The notes beneath the pieces were generated by a model that worked only from the letters and a program-made list of their open reading frames with translations, had not been told where the DNA came from and searched no databases. A program made the position numbers and the translations under genes. Of a stretch of DNA of 64,000 nucleotides, positions 1-9,597 are shown in pieces; position 1 is the stretch's first letter, and the number at the start of each line of letters is the position of its first letter. The stretch spans positions 2,570,501-2,634,500 of the forward strand of contig JAYKKM010000142.1 in NCBI GenBank assembly GCA_035772405.1, given 5' to 3'. The DNA is from Chrysogorgia sp. JL179-B06 (taxonomy: Eukaryota; Cnidaria; Anthozoa; Scleralcyonacea; Chrysogorgiidae).

Positions 1-257
1 AAATTCCAGGCACACCACCGTACTGGCAAAAATTTATGTATGAAGTAGTAGCCATGGTAAAACAACTTGGGATTGCAACATGGTTTATGACATTATCATG
101 TGCTGATCTTAGATGGTCTGAGTTGTTTTCAGATTATAGCTAGAACACAAGGAAAAAACATGACTGAAGAACAAGTTGAAGCTTTCTCTTACAATGAAAG
201 ATGTTCAATGCTAAATCTTAATCCTGTTGTTGTTGCAAAACATTTTCAACACAGAGT
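1..257 (+). pseudogene. Helitron Rep N-terminal fragment (segment A)
   Basis: Conceptual translation shows the Helitron_like_N signature: YWQKFMYEVVAMVKQLG, then TWFMTLSCADLRWSELF, then LNLNPVVVAKHFQHRVE. In Helitrons this region precedes the HUH nuclease motif of the RepHel protein that drives rolling-circle transposition. One extra base near 130 shifts the frame between the SELF and ARTQG parts. The gene enters from beyond the left edge, so its start is not visible. After about base 258 the homology stops and the next part of the protein continues on the opposite strand (258-755). Family assignment is firm; it is a non-functional fragment. Confidence 0.88.
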
Positions 258-755
258 TGAAAACATTTTTTATAATGTCTGCATCACTTAATGTTGCATT
301 ATAATCTGGCTTCGATGGGTTTAATACTTCATCAATTTTCTGTTTGAGTGAGATAAGAATCTGTGTTCGCTTGTCGAGTATATTACTCTTGATTCCTTCA
401 TCTAGATCATCATTAAGAGGTTCTGCTACTATTGTTCTTTTGGAAAAAAATTGACCAAAGTTAAATCTACAACTAATATTTTTGTATTTTCTGCAGGTTT
501 TAGAATGATTGTGCTTTTGATAAGTTTTAACCAACTCATGTAACTCTGGTTCTGTTTCATTATCTGGAAGGTAGGCTTGGACGTGGTTATTTATATATTC
601 TACATAAGCTTCTTTGTTGTTGGATGTAAGTTTAGGGCAGTCAGATGTCCATATCAATGCATGTAAATGAGGAGATCCTCGCATTTGAAATTCAATACGA
701 AGTGCATAATATATTATTTTACCAATTGGGTTAAGTTGACTAAGAAAAATTTCAG
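258..755 (-). pseudogene. Helitron Rep HUH-domain fragment, inverted (segment B)
   Basis: On the minus strand the translation runs from FLSQLNPIGKIIYYALRIEF into MRGSPHLHALIW, which carries the HxH of the rolling-circle (HUH) nuclease. About 130 further residues of the Helitron N domain follow, ending near SDADIIKNV. This is the direct continuation of the plus-strand fragment at 1-257 but lies in opposite orientation. Its left end meets that fragment at 257-262 within a shared GTTGAAA-like stretch, and its right end abuts PLE sequence at 753-756. It is open over most of its length, so the inversion is probably not very old. Confidence 0.88.
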
Positions 756-1940
756 TGGACCAAGAAAAATAACGCCACTAACATTCGACATGACTATGGG
801 AAGTTGGGACGGAGCTGAGATCTGCGAACTTGTCGGACTATTCATCCTAGAAGCACTTAGGAAACGTTTTGGTACTGCATATGTCGGTTTATATCGTGAT
901 GATGGTTTGGCTGCCCTTAAAACAACATCGGGGAGACTTGCGGATAAAGCGAAAAAAGATCTCGTTAATATTTTTGAAGATTTCGGGCTCAAGATCACGG
1001 CGCAAACTAACATAAAATGTGTGAACTTCCTTGATCTGACATTTGACTTAACGAACGGTAAATACAAACCATACCGGAAACCTAATGACGACCCGCTTTA
1101 CATTAACCGACTATCAAACCATCATACGCCAACTACCACACTCCATCAACAAACGCATTAACAAACTATCATGTGACAAAGAAACATTCGATGCAGCATC
1201 CCCACTTTACAACGACGCCCTAAAGCAAAGCAACTTTGACACATACTTAACGTATACACAAACTCAAGACAATTCCAACTCTCAAAAGACGAAACAGACA
1301 ACGTAACGTAATATGGTGCAACCCGCCATATAGCAAAAACGTCAGAACGAACGTAGCTCAGATTTTTCTAGAACTCATTGACAAACACTTCCCACCTTTA
1401 CACAAACTGCACAAACTTTTTAACCGCCACACTGTACGAGTCAGTTATAGCTGCGTAACGAACATGAAAAACGTTATACGCAAACATAACAAACGCATCC
1501 TAACTCAGAAATATACAAAAAACGACATAACAAACAACAATACTTCCACGTGCAATTGTCAGAAATCAAAGGAATGCCCACTTGCTGGAAAGTGTATGAA
1601 AGAAAGCGTTGCATACCGAGCGGACGTAACCACGGAACATCCCAATGAAAACAAAAAAGGTTATATCGGGATCACAGCGAATAGCTTCAAAGAAAGATAC
1701 CGCAACCACCTCAAGTCCTTCCGTAACGTGAAGTATATTAACGACACCGAGCTATCCAAACATGTTTGGAAACTGAAAATGGAAAACAGACAGGTTCATA
1801 TCAAGTGGTCTATAATAAAACAAGTAGCGGCGTATAAACCCGGCGCAAGAAGATGTAACCTGTGCCTTGAAGAAAAACTACAGATCATGAAGGCGAGGAA
1901 AAGACATAAACACTATCTAAATAAAACGAACAGAACATAG
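756..1940 (+). pseudogene. Penelope-like element: RT C-terminal half plus GIY-YIG endonuclease
   Basis: Begins at WTKKNN and continues through DMTMGSWDGAEICELVGLF, then YVGLYRDDGLAAL, whose YRDD is the reverse-transcriptase motif C catalytic pair. The C-terminal part (open from about 1312 to 1940) has a Cys cluster (CNCQK..CPLAGKC) followed by GYIGIT and ERYRNHLKSF, the GIY-YIG endonuclease typical of endonuclease-positive PLEs, and ends with CNLCLEEKLQIM. Frameshifts occur near 775, 1100 and 1310. The missing N-terminal half lies on the minus strand at 14644-15333 and 22571-22772. The 3' tail resumes at 3341 after inserted elements. It is defective as it stands. Confidence 0.9.
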
Positions 1941-2398
1941 TTAACTCTTTCATTACGGCTGAAAAACATCAAAAATTGAACGACCACGTTGTTCTATTGA
2001 TATCTCTTGAAATAACCATAACTGTTGCGAAAGCTATACATTTTCTGGAAGCCCAATTAACCGGCTTTTACTTGTTCTTTTAAATTTCCCGAACAAAACA
2101 CATTATGTTAATATAAATTAGCATTAATTATCATAAATCAGGTTGAAAAAATTTACATTTTTCCAGAAAAGGCCATCTTGCACGCCCGCATAGCATCTTG
2201 AAAACTCAAAATGCCACCAATCGCAGAGTTGTTTATGAAATCAAATCAAACTTGGCGTGTGCGTGGATTTCATGTTCCTGGCGCTTGTCGAATTTCAATT
2301 TTTAATCTTGCGTTACCGTGTGCCGTGTTTTTTCCGATTGACGACTTTGCGGGTCATCAACGACCCATTTTAACTGCGCCCGTAGGGAAAGAGTTTAA
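1941..2398. mobile_element. TTAA-type MITE, copy 1
   Basis: Begins TTAACTCTTTCATTACGG and ends with GGGAAAGAGTTTAA, so the ends are inverted repeats carrying TTAA, with one extra T at the right end. The 458 bp are almost identical to 2879-3336 and related to 25598-26059. There is no coding capacity. TTAA target choice and the CTCTTT-type end fit a piggyBac-like non-autonomous element; Kolobok-type elements also use TTAA, so the superfamily is inferred. It interrupts the PLE immediately after the endonuclease coding sequence. Confidence 0.8.
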
Positions 2399-2878
2399 TA
2401 TAGAATGGCCGATATTTTTTCGCATCGATCAATTTTATATTTTCGCCTGAATTTTTCATCATCGTTGTAAGTCGGCTAAACAACACACATATCAAATGTT
2501 AAGCCAATTTGGTGAATTATTTCTTACATTTCTAAACACGGTGAATTTTGACCTTTTTGACCCACATGCACAGAACCTATTGTGTTTGTAGTGTATAGAT
2601 AGCTTGCGTATATATTTAAAAGTATGAGCTCCAGTGCGGGTGGACCGGTGCGGGTGGGATCTCTGCAGAGACTCTGCTTCGGGTAACCCTTACATAATTC
2701 CTCTCAATGAGGGGGGTAGGGGGGAGCAGAGAAGGGGGTTCATTTTTTGTCCACTGACCATTTTTTTGCTTTTGTTAAACTGTATTTACATTGATTATTT
2801 TTCAATTCAACATATAATAAACTGCTTTTCCTTTCACGCTTTTTCTTCGATTATTTTCAATTTACCTATTATTGCTTA
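2399..2878. other. spacer between two MITE copies
   Basis: About 480 bp of non-coding sequence between the two near-identical MITEs, with a G-rich tract near 2700-2740. No gene or recognisable repeat end was seen. It could be the interior of a compound element bounded by the two MITE copies, since PLE sequence resumes only after the second copy. Confidence 0.5.
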
Positions 2879-3336
2879 TTAACTCTTTCATTACGGCTGA
2901 AAAACATCAAAAATTGAACGACCACGTTGTTCTATTGATATCTCTTGAAATAACCATAACTGTTGCGAAAGCTATACATTTTCTGGAAGCCCAATAAACC
3001 GGCTTTTACTTGTTCTTTTAAATTTCCCGAACAAAAACAACATTATGTTAATATAAATTAGCATTAATTATCATAAATCAGGTTGAAAAATTTACATTTT
3101 TCCAGAAAAGGCCATCTTGCACGCCCGCATAGCATCTTGAAAACTCAAAATGCCACCAATCGCAGAGTTGTTTATGAAATCAAATCAAACTTGGCGTGTG
3201 CGTGGATTTCATGGTTCCTGGCGCTTGTCGAATTTCAATTTTTTAATCTTGCGTTACCGTGTGCCGTGTTTTTCGATTGACGACTTTGCGGGTCATCAAC
3301 GACCCATTTTAACTGCGCCCGTAGGGAAAGAGTTAA
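2879..3336. mobile_element. TTAA-type MITE, copy 2
   Basis: Starts with TTAA at 2879-2882 and ends GGGAAAGAGTTAA at 3336, followed at once by a second TTAA (3337-3340). It has the same orientation as copy 1 and very high similarity over its whole length. After it, the PLE 3' tail resumes (GAACAGAATTACTAACTAAC), so both copies and the intervening 480 bp sit as one block inside a PLE. Confidence 0.82.
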
Positions 3337-3340
3337 TTAA

Positions 3341-3495
3341 CTATGAACAGAATTACTAACTAACTGCAGACATGTAACTTAACACCCAATTAGACATATA
3401 GCCATAATATTTAACATTGTATTATATCTGTCAGTTGCCTGATGATCGCAATAGCGTGAAACTCGGAGAAGCGACAAAAACATTCAAACCTTTAT
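3341..3495 (+). mobile_element. Penelope-like element 3' tail
   Basis: From GAACAGAATTACTAACTAAC onward this matches the sequence after the PLE endonuclease at 22985-23170, including the line starting ATTAGACATATAGCC and the hammerhead region. It is the continuation of the PLE interrupted at 1940. The short open frame across it is the translation of a ribozyme region and is not coding. Confidence 0.85.
3434..3475 (+). ncRNA. hammerhead ribozyme of PLE tail, core mutated
   Basis: Reads GTTGC / CTGATGA / stem II TCGC-AATA-GCGT / GAAA / CTC-G-GAG / AA / GCGAC. Stem I (GTTGC with GCGAC) and the two conserved core strands are intact. The residue before the cleavage base, normally U (16.1), is A here (position 3469), which removes the A15.1-U16.1 pair. 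Its sister at 23094-23135 has the U. PLEs are known to carry hammerhead motifs in their terminal repeats. Predicted inactive or strongly impaired. Confidence 0.82.
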
Positions 3496-3577
3496 TGTTT
3501 TATATATATATATATATGTATTATATAATACAATGCAACCATTGTCTCGAAGAAAAGCTTCACTTCACGATATATAT

Positions 3578-3608
<31 letters not shown>
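3492..3608. repeat. TA microsatellites with a PLE shard
   Basis: Two TA-rich tracts flank about 45 bp (3530-3570) whose plus-strand translation is CNHCLEEKLHF, matching the CNLCLEEKL end of the PLE endonuclease. A second, divergent PLE shard is thus trapped between the simple repeats. The right tract ends exactly where the 279-bp tandem array begins. Confidence 0.75.
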
Positions 3609-3609
<1 letters not shown>

Positions 3610-3610
3610 G

Positions 3611-3668
3611 TACAATATCTACAGACACGTGTTTCGCTGTTCCACAGCTCATCAGTGTAGCTTGGTAC
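3611..3668 (-). ncRNA. type I hammerhead ribozyme, tandem copy 1
   Basis: Minus strand: GTAC, CTACA (stem I), CTGATGA (3655-3649), stem II GCTGT-GGA-ACAGC, GAAA (3635-3632), short stem III CACGTG, cleavage triplet GTC (3626-3624), then TGTAG (stem I) and GTAC. All conserved core residues are present. Stem I pairs CTACA with TGTAG, then an internal loop, then GTAC with GTAC. Predicted cut between 3624 and 3623. Confidence 0.85.
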
Positions 3669-3889
3669 AATCTAGATATGGGCACGAGTACCAATTATAC
3701 ACAAACGATTGCCAGTGACAACCGCTTGTGGGATAAACAGCGGTCATGCGCACATCCAGAGAGCGTGAAGCGGTATAGGGCCAGAGTGCTCAAACTACCA
3801 CAAGGTAGTGGGCGTTGCATTATCGCTAAAGGACACCTACACCAACTTCACAGAGTGCTCAACAACACCGAAGTGAAGGAGCGTAATAG

Positions 3890-3947
3890 TACAATATCTA
3901 CAGACACGTGTTTCGCTGTTACACAGCTCATCAGTGTAGCTTGGTAC
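3890..3947 (-). ncRNA. type I hammerhead ribozyme, tandem copy 2
   Basis: Same structure as copy 1, shifted by 279 bp. The stem II loop is GTA instead of GGA, a loop-only change. All core residues and the GTC cleavage triplet are intact; the predicted cut lies between 3903 and 3902. Together with copy 1 it would free one unit-length RNA. Confidence 0.85.
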
Positions 3948-4168
3948 AATCTAGATATGGGCACGAGTACCAATTATACACAAACGATTGCCAGTGACAA
4001 CCGCTTGTGGGATAAACAGCGGTCATGCGCACATCCAGAGAGCGTGAAGCGGTATAGGGCCAGAGTGCTCAAACTACCACAAGGTAGTGGGCGTTGCATT
4101 ATCGCTAAAGGACACCTACACCAACTTCACAGAGTGCTCAACAACACCGAAGTGAAGGAGCGTAATAG

Positions 4169-4227
4169 TACAATATCAACAGGACACGTGTTTCGCTGTT
4201 CCACAGCTCATCAGTGTAGCTTGGTAC
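4169..4227 (-). ncRNA. hammerhead ribozyme, tandem copy 3, stem I damaged
   Basis: Core strands CTGATGA and GAAA and stem II are intact. After the GTC triplet one base is inserted and one stem I base is substituted (TGTTG in place of TGTAG), so the five-pair stem I is disrupted. This partial unit ends in a TA repeat at 4374. Predicted impaired. Confidence 0.75.
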
Positions 4228-4373
4228 AATCTAGATATGGGCACGAGTACCAATTATACACAAACGATTGCCAGTGACAACCGCTTGTGGGATAAACAGC
4301 GGTCATGCGCACATCCAGAGAGCGTGAAGCGGTATAGGGCCAGAGTGCTCAAACTACCACAAGGTAGTGGGCG

Positions 4374-4488
<115 letters not shown>

Positions 4489-5152
4489 AGTAGTAAAAAA
4501 GTAGTCACGAGTAAAGGGTTTTGGCCTAAGTTCAAGAGAATTCAATCAAACGAAGTTCTGCGAATATCAGAGCAATTTTGAAGGAAATCCCGCCCACCTC
4601 ATCTGGTCACGTGAATAAATACTCAAAATTATAAAATGCACTAGTTTCAAGAAGGAGCCACAGTTTAAGTTTTATAAAATTGCGGCGGAAACAGTTCTCT
4701 GAAACAAAATGCCTAAAGCAAAACAAGTTAAAAGTTTAAAACGTGGTACAGAAGTCTCATAACCTAATGTACAACGAGTGTCTTTACCGAACACCCAAGG
4801 ACAAGAAGAAAGTGAGAATGGTGCATAATAGTGACGTACTATACAGACTCTAAAGGGGATACAGACACTGTATCAAAGGAATGCTGCGTCGCAGACAAAG
4901 ATAGAGCTGAAGAATCACTCTACGATGAGTATGGTCTTACAAACTAGAAGTGGAATTGGCGTATGGTATCAAACTGACGCACCGATGAATGAAAGTCGGT
5001 GACACAGTTAAGAATTAAGCGTATAATGGATAATATAACACTGAAATTGCAAACTGTACTCGTTACTTGTATATTAATTACAATACGTTGCTAAAATATT
5101 TCCAAAATCACTAATTGGTATATGATTTGGCTACCTTCAGTATATGTGTTTT
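4489..5152. other. unassigned non-coding stretch
   Basis: No gene is supported. A short ATG frame near 4709 (MPKAKQVKSLKRGTEVS) stops after 17 codons, and later frames are broken, so this may be decayed coding sequence of unknown origin. Confidence 0.4.
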
Positions 5153-5156
5153 TTAA

Positions 5157-6821
5157 AGTGCATATAAACCCAAATTCGTTTCTGGCTCAAACGAAAGAGG
5201 AGATGGATAGAAGGTTTTTTGCAGATTATTTGATCGAGTAAAAATGAAAAACAAAGATTCTACAAGCTCCCAAAGTTGGATATTTTGATTTCATGACCGG
5301 TAGTACGGAGTCTGGGTCGAGAGTTGTTTGTGACGTCTATGTAGTCACTCGTTTTACTTCCGGCCGAGAATTACTATGGTTTTCATAGTAAAAACGTGAA
5401 GAAACGTTGTTCTTGTCGAAGCGTATTGCCGATGTAAAATTCAAATTCAGGAAGTCATTCTTCGTGTAATAATTCATATTTTGACGCGGAATACGATTAT
5501 GAAGTGGAAATAGTGGGAGAAGCGACAGAAGATGAGAATAATGTCGTCGAAGATGTGGCCCGCGTCGACAGTATGTTGCAGCCATTATGAGGCATATGTT
5601 ATCCAGCCGAATCAGACAAGCGTTATTTGCGCTTCGCCGGCTTCGATATAAAAACCACTTTCAACATCCGAAAGCTAAGGCTGAACCTCGTCGACCGCTT
5701 GTGACTCTGTGAATGATGGTATGTGCGCATCTACTCAAGACTCCGCTGCAAAGTGAAATCTATCTCCACGGGTTGTTTCAAAAGGCAGGCCTTACCATAA
5801 ATATTCACTCTTGTGACGCTGTTGGATCGCGTTACACCATTCTAAACCAGACAGAGAGTTATTCTTTGTCTAATAGTTTCATATTTTAACACGGAATACG
5901 ATTATCAAGTGGAAATAATGAGCGAAGCGACAGAAGATAAGTTGTCGACGAGACGACGACGAAGATATGTTGTTACAGGCTTTCAGCCGAATCTGACAGG
6001 CCTCGAGACAGTCGCCGGCTTTGGTGACTATAAAACTACTTTCAACATTGTTAGCTATGTCTGAACCTCATCGATCGCTTGTGACTCTAACATTATTTTT
6101 GTTCTCTAAAATAATTAAATGTTTTCTTATTACAGCGTCCGCGAAAAAACTTCTAGTCCCACGCAGGAAACATGATACACAGTGCATATAAAAGGCATAA
6201 AATGTATCGGCGCTGGCGCATAATATTTGTCTCCTAACTGGCGGCGTCTCCTTTTCAGCTTTTCGACATCGGCTTCTCCTCGATCGTTTCTATGGATTGT
6301 TGGAACCACAGCAATTCCTAGTTCATCTTCTTTCCAGGCAAGGCCTTATAAAATCGAAAATCATCTGACGCAAAAATTGTATGGAACAAATACGCGACTC
6401 CTTTGTCAGTTTGTGGGTTCCCACTTTGCTCTAGCTCTTAGTTTTCACGAAATCATCCATTGTTTTCTTCGTTTCTTCGCTTTATCGTTAGCAAAAGAAA
6501 TTTATGAAGTATTCCCAACTTTTCAGCGCTAGATTATGAATTGGAATAGCCAGCAACAACGTATTGAAAACACTATGTTTACTATGTTGAAACATGGTTC
6601 TGAAATCTGCGTGACTACATAGACGTCACAACACTACTAGTACCCAGATCCCGTACTACCGGTCATGATTTTTGAAACAATAAAAATTCGTATTTTTTGG
6701 CATGTTTGGCAAGCGCTAACAAAATGAGTTTTTCTTCAAACAAGATGTAATATATATCATTCGAATCCTGGTGACGTGACAAATTTAATGAGAATAAAAC
6801 GAATTTGGGTTTATATGCACT
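5157..6821. mobile_element. TTAA-flanked foldback-type DNA element (1.67 kb)
   Basis: Left end after TTAA (5153-5156) is AGTGCATATAAACCCAAATT; the right end is its reverse complement before TTAA (6822-6825). The inverted arms extend inward in patches: CATGACCGGTAGTACGG near 5293 recurs inverted near 6650, and GACGTCTATGTAGTCAC near 5332 recurs inverted near 6610. TTAA duplication fits piggyBac- or Kolobok-like transposition. No intact transposase is present. Confidence 0.8.
5470..6085 (+). repeat. internal direct duplication of the 1.67-kb element
   Basis: Two related copies (about 5470-5710 and 5878-6085) share ATACGATTAT.AAGTGGAAAT, GCGACAGAAGAT, the CCGAATC.GACA block and the tail ACCTC.TCGA.CGCTTGTGACT. 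The first copy has a plus-strand frame (YDYEVEIVGEATEDEN) open for about 35 codons. It looks like a duplicated, decayed piece of coding sequence; the family was not recognised. Confidence 0.6.
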
Positions 6822-6825
6822 TTAA

Positions 6826-8050
6826 TAATAAATATCAGTATTCGTGTTAATAGCCAGCGATATGTAACTTGGCTCTAAAAAGAGAACATACATGTAGTAT
6901 GGTTTTCTGCTATAAACTTCGTTATTTTAATGTGTTTCTTTATCAGATCAGAAGTTGCTTCTTAATTTGTGTAATAATTGTGATCTGTTACAAGACGCCT
7001 CACGCCTGCTCAGGCACGTTCACTGGGGCTACTGATTATGGCGCGTTTACACTGTCAAAACTCAATGTTTCAACTTGATCACCATAGTTTTTACCGTGTC
7101 GAACAACTCCTTTTAAATCGAGCAGCAAGTATGCAAATTGAACAGCATATCTTTGAAATATAGTTTGTCGAGCAGCCTGCGTGGCCGTATTTGTTGAGTT
7201 GAACGTCTAACATTCTGGTCAAGCATCAATGTTTCAAATCGATCAAACCTTTGTCGAGTTGAACACAGAGACGGATACTAGTCAAATCGAGCGGCATCAT
7301 TACAATTAACATAACACCGCCGGAGACTGGAATCCAGTTGTGATTTTGTATCCGCTGACATACGCGTGCGTGGACTCTGGTAATCGATTTTCCTCGTGGT
7401 TTCTTTTGAAATTTAAAGATTTAAAGTGAAGATCTCATCAAAAGGTATGAATTATTAATGAATTTTCTGTATTGGCGGTTGCTAGCGTAAAATATAGTGC
7501 ACGAAATATCTCCAAGATTTTAATGAACGAATTAATAATTAACAAGACGCCCGCTAGGCGTTAACTTGGGCCTACTTTTACTGGGACATGGCGCCGCATA
7601 TTGCCTGTGGAGAAGGTATATATGGTTAATTAAAGTCAGAACTCCGAAACAATGTCCTTGATCTGTCAATGATCAAAAAATATTTATATACAAGACGAAT
7701 ATCTACTGACGCTTAGCAATACTATTTAAATGTTGAAACTTGAAAAGAACACAGTCAATCCTTTGTCTTGGACTTATTTATGGGAGGTAGATCATAAATA
7801 AAACTAGAGGGGGCATTCAATTTTAATTTCAGTCAAGTCCTGGTAACCAACTGATCCCCGCCATCTTGAATAAATTGGAAGCCAAATTTTATATTTATAG
7901 AATTTTATAGAGCGCCGAAACGTTGATTCGGAGACCAGGATTCAATTCCCGGTTGGGGCAGTAAATTTTTGGGGCAGTCCACTTTTTCCATATATGTATT
8001 TGACAATATTAAATCCTCTCTAATAAAGCAATCCTTTTGATATTTTACTT
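6826..8050. other. non-coding stretch with a tRNA-like SINE remnant
   Basis: No gene is supported. Around 7930-7970 the sequence GGATTCAATTCCCGG resembles the B box and T-arm of a tRNA, and GAGCGCC precedes it, as in the 3' half of a tRNA-derived SINE. The 5' half is missing. Confidence 0.5.
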
Positions 8051-8215
8051 GGAAGAAAATGGTCCAAGTAACAATAGAAACATACAACAGACTTAATCAC
8101 TAAGTAGACAACTAGTGAAAAAGAAATGCAAAAATCATTTTTGCGTTTCTTTTTCAGTAGTTGTCCGCTTGGTGATTAAGCCTGTTGTTGTATTGTTACT
8201 TGGACAGAAAATGTT
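8051..8215. repeat. long imperfect hairpin (foldback MITE)
   Basis: Left arm 8061-8134 (GGTCCAAGTAACAATA... AAAGAAATGCAAAAA) is complementary to right arm 8139-8211 (TTTTTGCGTTTCTTT ... TATTGTTACTTGGAC), leaving about four loop bases. The stem is roughly 73 bp with scattered mismatches. No coding sequence. Confidence 0.85.
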
Positions 8216-8398
8216 CTGCTAAGTAAAATTAATATCATAATGAATGTTAATGTCAACGCATCAATGAATATTAGAGTGCAAAAAGTTTATCCTCAAATCA
8301 GAACAATTCCCAAAATGGCGGCGTTCTATTGGTTACCAATCTAAATTAATTAGCCAATCAAAGCTCAGTCCAGAATCTGGACAAGAATCACAAGCCAC

Positions 8399-9597
8399 GT
8401 GCATTTTTTGTTCTCTCACGAATATGGCATCAAAGACGAAGGTTCAAAGTTTCTGACAGAGGTCAATGGTTACATTCATGTCGTGTCTGATGTTCTGATG
8501 AGTAAATCGGGACATCGATATTTCGATTTTAAAGTTCAAGAAAGCGGAAACGAATTTACAAGAGTGGCATGCTTCAGCCCGGAGAAAAGGGTTAAAAGAC
8601 AAAGAAGAAAGCAAAGAGCCGGCACGTTTATTTAACCTAAGCCCACAAAAGAGGCGATATGACCCTGATACCAAAGAGTAGCTATACCATGAATAAGTAT
8701 TCTAAGGTATCACAAGGGAGAAGTTTGTCTTTCCCGTGGAAATCAGCTGAAATATCAAGCAGTCCGGTCTTACTTTGTGAGATTGCTGGCCCAGAAAATG
8801 GGGACTTTGTGTCGGTTAAGGGAAAAGTGGTTTCGAAGTCCACGAGTGCAAGCATTTACTCGTCAGCAATGGCAAAGGAGCTCAGTAAATGTGAAGTTGT
8901 GATAGCTGATGGGACAGCGGCGATATCTCTTTCTCTGTGGAAGAACGTGATCAAGAAAGTAGAAAAGGGACGATCTTACCTTTTCGCTGATGTCAAAGTA
9001 AGCTTCTTTAAAACGCGATTCCTGAATACTACCCAAAGGTCAGTGATTAAGGCTTTGGAAGAGGAAATCATATTGTCAACCGAAAGTGTGGAGGATGCAC
9101 AGTTGATAAATTGTGAAAACCGAGGTGAAAACGTCACCGAAAAGATAAATGGCAAATTGTTATCTGTTGAAATCAACAAGTCGTTTATTTGCTGCAATTG
9201 CAAGAACCGCGTTCATGAGGACGAAAAAGTGAAGAAAGTTGTAATCAAGTGGTGATTTCTTGCAATATAAGTAGTTTGAGACGCAACTTCACTACCTACA
9301 TCACAGCCAACATGGTGATACAACCAGATGAGGGGAAGAGCGAGAGATTTCCATTGCCCAATGGCTGTATTGAAATGTGTCTTTACGTCATTATGCAATA
9401 CAGAAGGCTATAAAATCAAAGAGGACGATATCACCAAACTGTCCGAAGATATGATAATTGAAACACTTCTCCTTATCGAGAAAGTTGTGTTCGAAGTGAA
9501 CAAGGAAGAGAAAAAAGGTGGAATCAATGGAAGTTGTTGGGTAAACATTTTGTATCTTCAATATGTTATTTCACGATCGTCTTTGCATGCGAACTGA
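8399..9597 (+). pseudogene. OB-fold / RPA-like single-strand DNA-binding protein, broken
   Basis: The first part contains FLTEVNGYIHVVSDVL and FDFKVQE; the second (8659-9253) has GDFVSVKGKVVSKS, VVIADGTAAISLSLWKN and a Cys pair CCNCKNRVH. The spacing resembles tandem OB folds of the large RPA subunit (DNA-binding domains B/C) followed by half of a zinc ribbon. An ATG with GCATCAAAGACG lies at 8424, but frameshifts near 8450, 8590, 8670 and 9250 split the frame. A last piece (9328-9597) adds about 85 residues. RPA-like genes occur as passengers in some Helitrons, and a Helitron lies 1.7 kb away on the other strand; whether they belong together is inference. Function as ssDNA binder is inferred from fold only. 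Confidence 0.6.

Noticed and set aside
211..300. Genuine overlapping genes on both strands at 211-291
   Set aside because: The overlap is the seam between two oppositely oriented Helitron pieces; frames beyond the seam are shadows.
3417..4277. 286-codon plus-strand frame across the 279-bp repeats
   Set aside because: Crosses a ribozyme, TA repeats and the antisense of hammerhead units; 279 is a multiple of three, so the frame repeats by chance.
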